NCBI GenBank assembly: GCA_036898135.1
Contig: CM072525.1
Location: 50,890,299 to 50,954,298 of the forward strand
DNA: 64,000 bases
DNA from: Oncomelania hupensis
Lineage: Eukaryota; Mollusca; Gastropoda; Littorinimorpha; Pomatiopsidae
Direction: 5' to 3'
A model generated the notes under the pieces. That model did not search any database. It saw nothing but the letters and a program-made list of their open reading frames with translations, and was not told where the DNA came from. Numbering within the stretch: the stretch's first letter is position 1; each line of letters begins with the position of its first letter. Shown piece after piece: positions 34,391-64,000 of this stretch. The position numbers and the translations under genes are program-made.

Positions 34391-37300
34391 ATTTAACTCT
34401 GATTGCACACAAAGCAGTAACAATCATCACGAGTCCTAATGTCATATAAAAGTGTTGATTTCTTCACTATTATTTAACACAACCGAATACAATGTTTTTA
34501 ACACATTGCAAAAAAAAAGTTTTTAAATAAGAGTCTGGTAAGAATAACAAATTTGGCTTTAGTATAACAATACATATCAGGTATATAATATTCAGTGACT
34601 GACTTAGCCATTACATATTGCTCATTTTCAACACTACTACATAATATACTCTTTGCAATGGACTTAGCTTTTCGTAACAACGAATAGACACAGAATAAAG
34701 CTTATACTATTTCTGTAAATACTTATTTATTCGTTAATTTATTTTCCAATTAATTTAAAACTTCCGTTAGAAATAAAATGGTAATAGAAAAACTAAATGT
34801 TCAACTTTTTTTTTTCAAAAGCCAGCGGCTATATTCATTTAGATGTTCAAGTAGTCTTAATATGTGTTAAACTGTTGTCCATATTCCATCACACTGCTGG
34901 CTACGACTGCCATCATGAAAAAAAAATTATGACGCCGCTGTTGTGACAAAAGAGAGCCGTGACGTTATTGTTGTGACAAAGAGAAGGAAAACTTTAAATA
35001 CAACATGGAGGACAACAGCAAACATGCAGATATTGTGCATCATGTGCTTGTGGTTAACAATTCTGTAAAAATGTTATGACATAACATTCTGACGCTACTG
35101 TCAGAAACATGATATAACAACATACACACACATGAACCATTACGGATTTAATTATATTCACATAGGAAAAGAAAATCCATGATTATATTATAATGCATTT
35201 CGTAACAATACAATAATAATAATAAGCTCTTTTAAGTAATGATTTACAGTTATAGCCCGTTTAAATTATCATAAGATTCTCCAAAATGAAAACGCGTAGA
35301 AAATAAAGCACATCTTGATTCACAACCTTCAAGGTAACTCTTATTTGACAGATTGAAGCAAAAAAGATAACTTTCAATAAATCGCATTTTTCAGGCATAA
35401 TATTATGTACGAGGAAAAATACAGAGTTAATGAACACCATGAGATACTGACTGTAACACTACAACAGCAAAGCCAAAGATAAAAAGAAAAAGATTACACT
35501 AGAAGCTACCATAAGAATCCAAATAAAGAAGCCATTTTAAAAACCAAGCAGAAGCTACTGCGTTCACTTATTCATCATAATGATCACATCAAGGAATAAT
35601 CCGCTTATTCCTCAAAACACGGTATTTTTTAGACAATTGAAGTAAACAGCAAACCATTTAACAAACACATGCACGAATAACTGAGAAACAAAAATAAAAT
35701 ACTGCCATGTTTATCGTTACCCGCATGTTGAGAATAAGCTTCAATAAAATGCTGAAGTCTGTTAACAAATCAACGTTGGCTCACTGCATTCTAATACCAT
35801 ATTACCTGTTTGGCTAAGATTATTTTACCTACAAATGAACTAACAGAAATAAAATCATAATCCTGAATTTAAAATAAAAATCATAATTCCAAATTTAAAA
35901 CACAAATTATAATTCTGATTTAAAACAAAGTACAATTGCATAAACTCCTGATATGCAAAATAAAATCATAAAACTAGCAAAGGAAATGAAATAAGGCAAA
36001 TATTTTATTGAGCCCAAAAGATAATAATTTGATAATACCATCTGTTGTTAATAGTACTCTGTAAAAGTTTATGTTATAAAATAGCAGTGACCAGCAGTGA
36101 CACAACAACGAACAGGATACATAATACAGTGAAAGGAAAAGAAGAAATACATCATGTTTATGTACAACATGTTTAACAGTGTCTGTGCATTCTTTACAAT
36201 GCCTAACAAAAAATGAAACTCAAACTATTCTGTTATTTCATCGTGAACAAAGTGCTTAACACTACTAAAAAAAAAATGTCATCTAGAAAAAATATTGCAC
36301 AAACATAGGAGTATATCTTTTATACGCTCAAATATTTTGGCAACTCATTTGGCGAATGAAAAAAAAAAAACTATTTGAAAGTTAGGAACAAAACTATAAT
36401 GCTCTGCATCATTGTCAGGGACAGTCAGTATTTTTGACAGACTCTTACAACTTCAACAAGACTTGGATGTTTTACATGAAGACTCATGCAAACATTTGTA
36501 CATGCAAAATCAAGTTGCTTTGACCTAGAATTTAAATAAAACGTTAACAAAATCTTTTGCTTGAAAAAATAAATTGACATAGGAAGTCCATGTTTTTTAG
36601 GTTCAGGGTAAGGGTGGGAATGATACTTCTTTGTTTTACAGAGAAGTATCCATGCCTGTGCATTATACCTCCAGTAGATCTGACGACTCACCAGCAGAAA
36701 AAAGCCAAGATAAATATATAATTTTGCATATATATTAAAAAAAAGAAACTTTACTAAAATTTCTAATAATGCAATATTCCAAACATAAAATCTATAACAA
36801 TAAAAAGTCCATTAAAAAAACAAGTTCTTTTCCTCACCAAAGAAGAAGAGAACACCTAGAGGAACATCAGTACATGCTATTTAGCACAACAGTAAATAGC
36901 ATGACACTTCATCAAGGTCACCAAGCCATTTCAAAGGAAACTCCGCCATGTTCACTACACCAAACGTCTAAAACAATAAACATTGGCCATCCAACGCTAG
37001 TCACAGTCCACAGGTCAACAAGAGTTGGTCTGCAAGAGGTCAAGATCAGTCAAGGTCATGAGTCAAGGACAAAGGGACAAAATGGAAAGAAGTTAGTACC
37101 TTGTCTTCCGCAGCGGCAGTCAAACATTTTTGTGGTTGTTAATTCCAAAACTGTCTAAATACTTCCACAATTCGTGGCAGTAAATTGTCCAAAATGATGC
37201 CATAGTAAACAATGCGCCATTAAAGCGTCAGTCTCTCTCTCGGCGGGAGAAATATACCGCCCGTTCTCCCATGCACTCACACTAAGTAGACCATGTTAAA

Positions 37301-38463
37301 TAATCCAAAATAACCAGTTCATACGAATTTTGTCCATTTTAAAAGGGGCAAGACGATGCCATTTAATGCCAAAGGCATGGTGTAGATAATTATAAACATA
37401 TCAAATGTTTGACTGCCCCTTTGCAGACTCCCGACAGGTGCAGATACAACGAGATACAGACATTCACAATGTTTATAATAAAATACCAATCTGTTATAAA
37501 CAACGTAGGAATTCTATAATTATGAAATCTCTCGTAAAAATAGCATTGGTTGGAACTTTTTCTTCTTATATTGCTAACACACATACCTGTATCCACAGCA
37601 GTTTGGTCAGTGGTGGAATTTTCACCGCAAGTCTTGGCCTTTCCAGCAAGTCGGCCTAACACGTTTACGCCATGCAAGTCTAATCTAATTCAACACGAAA
37701 AATGGACACAACATCGGGAGAACTATTGAAACAGCAAAAAAACAGCTCCCAAAAATGCCGTCCCAATTACCTACTCAGCAATTAACAGTTTCCTATCCTA
37801 AACAGCAAGAACAGTCGACAGCCAGAACCTGACACCTTGCTGCCCATTGTTGGACAGTTATCCAAACATGATCGCCAGAAAGTTATGGTAATTGGTGACG
37901 TCGCTGTGCTAGTCATTGCTGTCTTACGATATCCGACAATAACGTAAGGGTAAGTAACCGCTTTTTTTGTCAACATTTACAGCTGGCAGCAAGGTTTCTA
38001 GGTCCAACGCTGAATAAAGGAATCTGAAGGATGAGGAAGAGTAATGTCCCCCTCTCACAACCATACGTAAGGTCACAGTTATGTAGCAATGTTCTAAAGA
38101 AAGAGCAACAACCGACGAATGGTAAACAGAGGTGTACAATTTGCGGTAGGCAAGAAAGGGATGAAAAACAACAGACACACCACATTTGTAGCAACCCGGC
38201 AGTAAACCCCGAACTGTTTTGTAACAAGTCTGAGTCTGGCTCTTAAGTATTGTTCAAACAGTTAGATGTTTTAACAGAATTATTTAAGAAATAATCGATC
38301 ACTCGGCAAATAATGAATTTCAGTTATACAATGTATAGGTTGAGACGTGTCAAGGCCGCTCATAACATGTGTGCACTGTGATCCGGAATTTGAAGACAAA
38401 ACGACGGAACTTACCTGTCAGACTTGTTACAGAACAGCTTCAATGCCATACGTTAGTGGTGAG

Positions 38464-38469
38464 TTTATT
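38464..38469 (-). terminator. Candidate poly(A) signal AATAAA, PCBP gene
   Basis: The + strand reads tttatt, i.e. AATAAA on the coding strand, about 220 bases after the PCBP stop. Further AATAAA hexamers on the - strand at 36004 and 34726 could serve a longer 3' UTR. Confidence 0.45.
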
Positions 38470-38690
38470 GAGTGAATGCAAAGTGCCAACAACGACCAGA
38501 GAGCGAGAAGACAGGGAGGGCAGATAAAGGTGAATTAATAACGATTAGCTGGAGCGACCATAGCCCAGTACTGGACAGACTGACCATGCGAGGGAGAGCC
38601 GTAGAGACTATGACCAAATAGCTGCCCCTGTCCCGGCAGCGGATGACCTTGACCTTGCACCATGTGACCAGCGGATGGCCAGGCCGATAG

Positions 38691-57549
<18,859 letters not shown>

Positions 57550-59835
57550 CTGTAGGAAAGCAACCAGAACACCAGTCCAGAGAGGATTAGGTCAGGAAAG
57601 TGTGTCAAAAAATACGCTAAGGATTGCAGAGGTTTTAGCCAGGATACAGCATCCGTCAGCCGCGGGGCTTAGCCAGGCAGGATATATGGGTGGATGACAT
57701 CTGAGTGTATGTATTTCAGAATAAACTAGTCTTAGCAGGTCAGGAAGGGCAAGGGTGGATGACATCTAAGCAAAATAATTTGTTCCACGTTGAACTAGAT
57801 GTAATCGAGTATGACAGGGGTGAAAGATTCCTCGGCACATTTCCCCCCGCAATTATCGAGTGGGAATTCCACTACCCAAAAGTCAACACTCTAGTGTGGT
57901 GCCAATTCTGTAGTGAATGGTGTATCTCATAACATTCTATCCAACAGACCTGCAGAATATATAATTCCAATACTTGACAGCATTTCTGGGTACCCCACAT
58001 GACAAATATCAGCTAGAAGAGTTTTAGTCAGTTGGCTAGGGTGGAAAATAAGCATCACAGTTGTAGAGCAGGTAGAGTGCGGGATAGAAAGAGAGATCTT
58101 CGACCCCGTGTTTTGTTAATAGGAAGGGTATGGTCTAAGCAAGTGGAAATGGAAGAGTACTCGAGTACATACAAACATAACTTCAGACCCCCCGTCATTT
58201 ATAATCCTATTGAAAGTATAAATCATTGCAATATTAAACAGATATCAGGGAACATAACTTACGATCATATTTGCACACGTAAATATATGTCCTAGCAAAG
58301 TAAAGGATTGTTAAAAATAGCTACTCCGCTAACTAAAAAAAATCACCAGCGTTCAACCCAAAACATAATTTAAAAAAAAAACCGTTACTAGGAAGATGGA
58401 ATAAAGATTTTCCCAGTTCTCTATAAAAAGGCATTTCTCTGTGCATCTACTACAGTGGCACAGGGGGATACAGGCAGAGAAACAGGACATCTACAAAGTG
58501 ATACTGATGGAATCGAGGACGTGGAATTGAAGGATTTGAGGGATGTGGGGAAAGGATCAAATCACTGTTGGACAGAATCTGGAGGATAATAATAAAAGAT
58601 ATTGGCATAATTGAACAATAGTGAACAGGATAAAATATGTCACGGAAGGGATAAGGATTAAAAATACAGGGGTCGGGACCAGGATGCTGTACTCTGCGTG
58701 AACCTTGGAACCCTCGTGTGACATGACATGACATAGTGGCAGCAATGGTTGCCAGACCGGCCAGTTGACTGAAGGTCCGCTGCCTTCAGGAGAGATAACT
58801 CCACACAGTCTGCCGCAGTGCTCGTCCCTTCAGATCTCTACCATTGGCGGAGGACAGTGACAAGAAAAGCAATGGTTCAGGAGGATCCATAATTAGGTCA
58901 AAAGTGCTGAAACAATATCTCTATTCGTGTACATATTTGGGGATGTGGAGTCTTTGCACAAAAGTACGAAATGTTTCCGTGCTGAATGGATTTCACGACT
59001 ATGTAAATATTAAAACGAGCCCGAGGCACTATTGCTTGCTTTGAACAAAGCAATCTAAAGGAATTTTCATGGGCCTGTGACAGGACATTTATAGGCACTG
59101 TCATGCGCCTGTATGTAGAGATCTGGGCGGTTGGCACCATGCAGCTGTCGCCGGGAAGAGTGGGTTAAGTCAGAAGCTATGTACCAGGCTGCGAGAAGAA
59201 GCGTCAGGGGAGGAAACAGCGTACAGTCACTGTGCAGTTGGTGGGGGTGCAGAGTTGTCCAACCTGCAGGGTCAATCATGCTTTGAACTTTTAACTTTCA
59301 ACGTTACCCTGTTCGAGACACTCCCCGCTTTCGCTCTATTTTGGCTTTTCGTTTGTGTAAAGCGGTCACGTGACGTCAATAGGGAGCAACCCTAGCCACC
59401 ATCCAGAAGCTGTCAGGGGAGAGAAAAAGAAAAAAAAAGGGAGGTAATTCTTTTAATGTCAACAATAAAAGCTAACGTTAAGAAACTGTTTCCTTACGGC
59501 ACTAGTGTGCAACCAGAACATCTTCCTTGCTGAAATGGAAATGTGTATTAAAACAGACACACAAGGGTACAAATAAGATTTGTATGTATTCATAGCTATA
59601 AAACATTGTTCGTTTAAACTAAAAACGAACATAATAATACTAATACTAATACGTACTACGAATACTACTATAAATAAGAAGAAGAAGAAGAAAAAGGAGT
59701 ACGCAGGTTGCTCAGCCCACAAACGTTAAATTAATAACTTCTAAGCTTTGTTTGATTACCGTATCAAGTGAAAATATTACAAATATATTTTAAATGATGC
59801 AGTCACTCTGGTCAATGCCAATTCTCGCTCTCTTC

Positions 59836-59895
59836 GTGTGTGTGTGGGTGTGGGTGTGGGTGTGTGTGTGTGCGTGTATGTGTGTGTGTGTGGGT
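59836..59895. repeat. (TG)n microsatellite
   Basis: tg/gtgtgggtg runs with interruptions. Confidence 0.93.
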
Positions 59896-61402
59896 GAATG
59901 ATGATGGGGGGTGGGCTGTGGGGGTGGAGGCGCCAGAGTTGGAGAACATCGGCTTTTGGTTTAACTTATGTCAGCTGCAGCAAATCAGGCATAACCAAGA
60001 TGGCTGTTAAACATCGCTTCAAAACTACCTTCAGAAGTGGGTTGGCTACACCGTACACTTCGCTCTGTTCAATCTTCTGGATACTGCATAAAACATAGTT
60101 TGCCAAATTTCCCGTATCATCAATGTTGGAGACTGAAGTTCTCTACCATGCATGGGCAGGGGCAACAAAAAGTCTGGGATTAAAAATGTGGGAAATTCCT
60201 CGCTTACAACACGGGTTGAACTGGGGAAACTGTTATTGCCAAGGACAATTGTTAAGGAGCATTATACGTCTGTGTCATATTAAACCTGGGCCTGATCTCT
60301 TACAATGTATGTTGCTGTTATGAAAAATAAGCACGTGCTGTATGACAATACTGCCTTGCCTCACTGGCAGTGTTTCTACGGTGTATCACCTAATCACTGT
60401 AACAAAAACGTCTCACTCATCATCTCAAGCAATCAAACACTCTCCACAGGCATATTTTACCTACGCACTTTTTTAGGCAGATGGTGCCTGTATTTTGTCT
60501 CCGGCTCGCATGTGCGTGGAAGCTAAACAGAACGCGTCAACGGAAGAGGGGCGTACGGGGCTAGGGCAGCTTTGATTTGGATAACCTTTACCTGGTGCCT
60601 TCTCAGGACGCCACTGTTGTGGAACGGGAGCCAGAGCTTTCTTTGTAGTGATGCTAAACGCTGAGCGCACGGGACACAAGCCAGGAAGAAGACAGATGCA
60701 CTTTGTAAACTATTATAGTTTCGTAGAAGTCTGATACTAGTATAGACAGATGCACTTTGTAAACTGTTTTAGTATTAAGCAAAGTCTGATACTGTTTTTA
60801 GTTTGTCTAGTGTTTACTTTCTTCTTATCTTGCCTATTCTGATACTAAACTATTACGCAAATCTGACACCGCCTGGTTTATTCTTGTCGCATCACGGCCT
60901 AACTGTTTAGTTTCTACTAGTCTTTATTATGACTAACAATTATTTGGCAATTTCCTGCCTACTAGGCTATAAAACTCCATAAACCAATGTACCATAACGA
61001 CAAACAGTGCAATTACCATTATCCATAAAATATACAATCAGCTATATTACTACTGGGACTACTAGTTCCATTACTATTATTATGTTTCAGTTACAACGTT
61101 CTAAAAAGTCAACGAAAAGACATAATCCCGCATTATCAATTGTTTTATATTTTATCCCTCTCCCCTTCCCTTTAAACCCCTTAAAAAATCCTCATTGGCC
61201 CCTACCTAGATATTAAACTTGAGAAAAAAAAGTAATAGGAACTAATGAGGGGGGGTTTATGGGCCGATCAAAGGACAGCAGCAAACACGGCGTACATTTT
61301 GTTGAAACAGTTCTCAATTTTAGATATGATACTCTTTTCACTGGTGTGTATCCCCTTTGACCTGTCGACGTATTAGCCCACTGACGAAGTTTTCTCTGAA
61401 GG

Positions 61403-61921
61403 TCATGTTTTATCTACTGTCTTCAAACCGTTTGGCCATATGACAACCCTCTTCTCAATCTCTTGCACGACTAACGCGAAACCAAATGTAATTAGCACAA
61501 TAGTTGCAATGCAGATTATTTCTGTTGTATATTGTGCAGCGGAAAGGGAAGCGACTGGTTGAGGCTTAGGAGAGAAATTGTCTACCTTGAATTTCTTGGT
61601 TAGACTAGCCTTGGGTGGCTCCTGCTGTGCAGAATGGGGATGCCATTGGGTTATGCAGGACCAGGCGACACGACATTTGTTCTCCCCGGCTGACCATTCA
61701 TTAGTCTTCTGCTTTAGGTGGTGAGCGGGACTACATTGTCGGCGCGGCAGGCATTTTATGCAAGTCGGTGGCAGCGGCTTTGCAGCGAAGTGTCGTAGCA
61801 CTAGTAGCCTGCAACCCGATACTACCAACCACGCTTCACCGCCTTGCAGGGTAAATATTTTTATGTCCCTCTTAGGAGGAATTAAATCAAAATAACATCT
61901 CGGGATGGGCCGTGTTCTCAA
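61403..61921 (-). CDS. Unidentified open frame, possible exon with a membrane segment
   Basis: The 172-codon open stretch has no ATG start. It includes a cysteine-containing middle (CIKCLPRRQC) and near its end IICIATIVLITFGFALVV, a good transmembrane helix, followed by QEIEKRVVIWPNGLKTVDKT and TGA. Length is borderline for chance in this base composition. Not a KH domain. No homologue recognised. Confidence 0.25.
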   Translation of the reverse strand: MRTRPIPRCYFDLIPPKRDIKIFTLQGGEAWLVVSGCRLLVLRHFAAKPLPPTCIKCLPRRQCSPAHHLKQKTNEWSAGENKCRVAWSCITQWHPHSAQQEPPKASLTKKFKVDNFSPKPQPVASLSAAQYTTEIICIATIVLITFGFALVVQEIEKRVVIWPNGLKTVDKT

Positions 61922-63039
61922 AGTGGTGGCCGAGAGACGGGAGTCAAATAGTCCGCTCGGCTACAACTGCATTTGTTGTAAACTTAATAACATTATAGTT
62001 TTATCTAATTGCCATGAAATCTGCAAATATATGATTGTAGATCTACTATGTCGACGGGTTTTTTTCCACTATGTCGCTTTATCTTCTCACTCTCTTTTTC
62101 TCGCCATCGTTTCATTGTAGTTTTTACCCTAAAATACTCTCTCTTTATAGCTGACTTTTGCCTGTAGCATGGGCCCATCTGTTCCTTGCGCGCACGCGCA
62201 ATCAGGTGGAAAGATAACATAGCGCAATGTGGTGCCAGTTTAGACACACTGTGCAAGCGAACACTAGTCATGCCTATAGACAACCCACATACATCATCAT
62301 GCATTGTACCTTATGGCAACTAACTTACGGTACCTTACATACATCACAGTCATAAGCCATGAAACGTAAGCCGCTTGCGTTGCTGCTTTCTGTACGGTGC
62401 AAATATTCACATGGTCGGTAACTTCGGTACGCTAGTATTCTACGCAAGAACGCAAAAGCGTAAGTATGCAGCTAAAACAAAACAAACAAACAAAAAACCC
62501 ACGTTGTACTAGTTTGTCCCAATAGCGGTCTTGGTTCTTTGAAATAGACGGGAAACTGAGTCAGCCAAATGTCGGTCAATCTGTTTGTATATAGGTCCGC
62601 TCTTGCCATATCTCTAAAACCACAGAACAGATTTTGACCAAACATCAGAGGAACATTGCTCGAGTTTGTGGCAAGCCTCCCGTTCCATCGCATTTGCTGT
62701 AACTCAATAGTCAAGGTCACTGGCGGCAATTCTTTGCTAAAGGCATTTTGCTCTATATCTCAAAAACGGCTAAACCGATTTTGTTGTTTTGCCTTTCAAA
62801 ACATTCAATAGCAGTCCGGTTGTCGGATAGAGAGGGAGAGAGGGAGATAGGGATGGGTGAGGGATTGGGGGTTGGGGGAGGGAGAGAGAAGAGAAGAGAC
62901 CGTAAATGTGTTCCTAATAAGTCTTGTAATTTTGCAGCTCATTGTGTTCTACATTTTGCACGAAGAAGAAGAAGAAAATGATGATGAAAGCTCATCCTTT
63001 GGATTGTCAGCTTTCTCGTTCAAATGCAGTCTGTCCGTT

Positions 63040-63395
63040 TCCAAAAGGCAATATCTCTACCAAAAAAAACACGTCCACTGCCTCGAGGTAATGTCCTTTC
63101 TCCTGTTCTTTCCACTCTTTACACCAAGGTTCTGCCTCAACTCCCATCATCAAATATTCTGACTTTGCCCTTCAAGATGTGTCCAATTCTGATCCTGTTT
63201 ATTTTTATTTTTTTATATTTTTTGGGGGGTGGGGGGGGGGGGAAGAACGTTTTAGCACCTGGTGTAGACGCAATTTCCTTGATCTAAATGACAATAAAAC
63301 TAAATAAATGCTTATTGACTTCACACAAAAATGATACTGCTGTTCCAGAACTTTGCATTGATGGCATCAAAGTTGAACGGTTGACTCAATAACAG
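63040..63395 (+). pseudogene. LINE reverse-transcriptase relic
   Basis: Fragments read NVLSPVLSTLYTKVLPQL (the RT box after PQGSVLSP) and, 150 bases on, LNDNKTK followed by a LCIDGIKVERLTQ-like stretch typical of non-LTR RTs. Frames are broken and a poly-G tract interrupts it. An inverted R700 copy follows. Confidence 0.65.
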
Positions 63396-63397
63396 GT

Positions 63398-63972
63398 TAC
63401 ATTACATTACATGATTATTGCTTTAGGTCCAGCGGACTCTTCCGAGCCAAACCAGAACCGGACAACCCCTGATCCGCATAAAAGATCTGCTGAAACAACC
63501 CTAGTGGTAAAACTGGAAAGCTCTACACCAGTCAGTCACTTTACAATAAAGACATCCCACGCAGGGGACGCTGAGACTGTACTCTAATTTATCGAACCCC
63601 CGTTTACAAAAACAAAATAGAATACAAACATCATTATAAATTATCAACAAAACACATACATATAAAATGCCTACATTGCTAAATAATAACATCATAGGAA
63701 GCCCTAGTGACCACCTGGCAGAAAGCGTCCAATATTCCCAAGCTGATCCAACAGACCTCACACACAAATAAGGAGTCTTGTCCCGAAAGAGTTTTCAAGA
63801 AAAAAGGTAGGTGACTGGTCTAGCGAAGAACAAGATAGTATAGCAGATTGATAGAACAGAGCAGGAATGAGAAAGATCAAATGTGAAAGACAGCGACAGT
63901 GGGAATTTAAAGCACTAAATTTTCAGAAAGTTGGGATACTATTTATACCGTAACCCCCGGCACCCCAACGAG
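63398..63972 (-). mobile_element. R700 element, inverted
   Basis: The tail appears as (TTACA)n, then gctttaggtccagcggactc, through to ggatactatttatacc and cggcaccccaacg at the 5' end. It is nearly full 0.58-kb length, just inside the window edge. Confidence 0.87.
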
Positions 63973-64000
63973 TTTTACTCCCAACACAGAACATCTTCAC

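Larger units (their letters stand above)
31665..38463. other. Intergenic region and possible long PCBP 3' UTR
   Basis: AT-rich throughout, with the candidate exon at 32338, the tail-only R700 insertion at 33187 and the degenerate array at 34020. An A-rich imperfect repeat lies at 35860-35960. Several - strand AATAAA hexamers occur. No other gene supported. Confidence 0.5.
57550..63039 (-). other. Upstream PCBP intron or flank, no KH1/KH2 exon found
   Basis: KH1 and KH2 should lie 5' of 57549 on the - strand, but no GxxG-containing KH frame was found here. The stretch holds (TG)n at 59836, a cacgtgacgtcaat motif at 59366 and the open frame at 61403. Otherwise nothing supported. Confidence 0.5.

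Noticed and set aside
36769..37158. 129-codon ORF on the + strand
   Set aside because: Lys/Gln/His-rich without domain or splice context; probably chance in AT-rich DNA opposite the possible PCBP 3' UTR.

Overview
This is a window of eukaryotic, almost certainly invertebrate animal DNA. It is AT-rich, has GT-AG introns, and is crowded with retroelements, SINEs and DNA transposons. The two host genes and the style of the repeats (tRNA-headed SINEs ending in a CR1/L2-like tail, an RTE-type LINE) suggest a lophotrochozoan, most likely a gastropod mollusc. That placement is inference; nothing in the window fixes the species.

Two host genes are supported, and they face each other tail to tail. 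On the + strand, seven exons between 8089 and 20997 encode the C-terminal 168 residues of a Lifeguard/TMBIM (GRINA-like, Bax-inhibitor-1 family) membrane protein, with a poly(A) signal at 21313. Its 5' exons were not found. On the - strand, five exons between 57549 and 38691 encode the C-terminal 275 residues of a poly(C)-binding protein (PCBP/alphaCP; Drosophila mub family): the linker, the complete third KH domain split over two exons, and an unusual Pro/Ala/His-rich tail. KH1 and KH2 must lie beyond the right edge. All junctions of both genes keep phase.

The rest is introns and intergenic DNA holding a layered transposon record. The main families are: (1) a short (about 0.58-0.70 kb) non-LTR retroelement, here called R700, with at least twelve copies or copy fragments plus two insertions that are almost only tail, several with clear target-site duplications (TSDs); (2) an RTE-like LINE whose longest copy (53942-56900) runs its ORF directly into a (GGATA)n tail; (3) CR1/L2-like LINE copies and relics; (4) several tRNA-related SINE families, one with a 5S-rRNA-like internal region; (5) DNA transposons, including two with CAGACCTG termini and 6-bp TSDs, a TTAA-flanked piggyBac-like element opened by a hAT-like element and a MITE, a pogo/Tigger-like element and a GTGACCCG-ended MITE; (6) a 263-bp foldback element and several tandem repeats.

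Layout: 1-7510, repeats only; 7511-21350, Lifeguard gene with element-filled introns; 21350-38460, intergenic with SINEs, foldback, R700 copies, the pogo-like element and weak candidate exons; 38464-57549, PCBP gene with long introns, one hosting the big LINE in the same orientation; 57550-64000, further PCBP upstream intron or flank, ending in a LINE relic and an inverted R700 copy. No ribosomal RNA genes, CRISPR arrays or prokaryotic features were seen.
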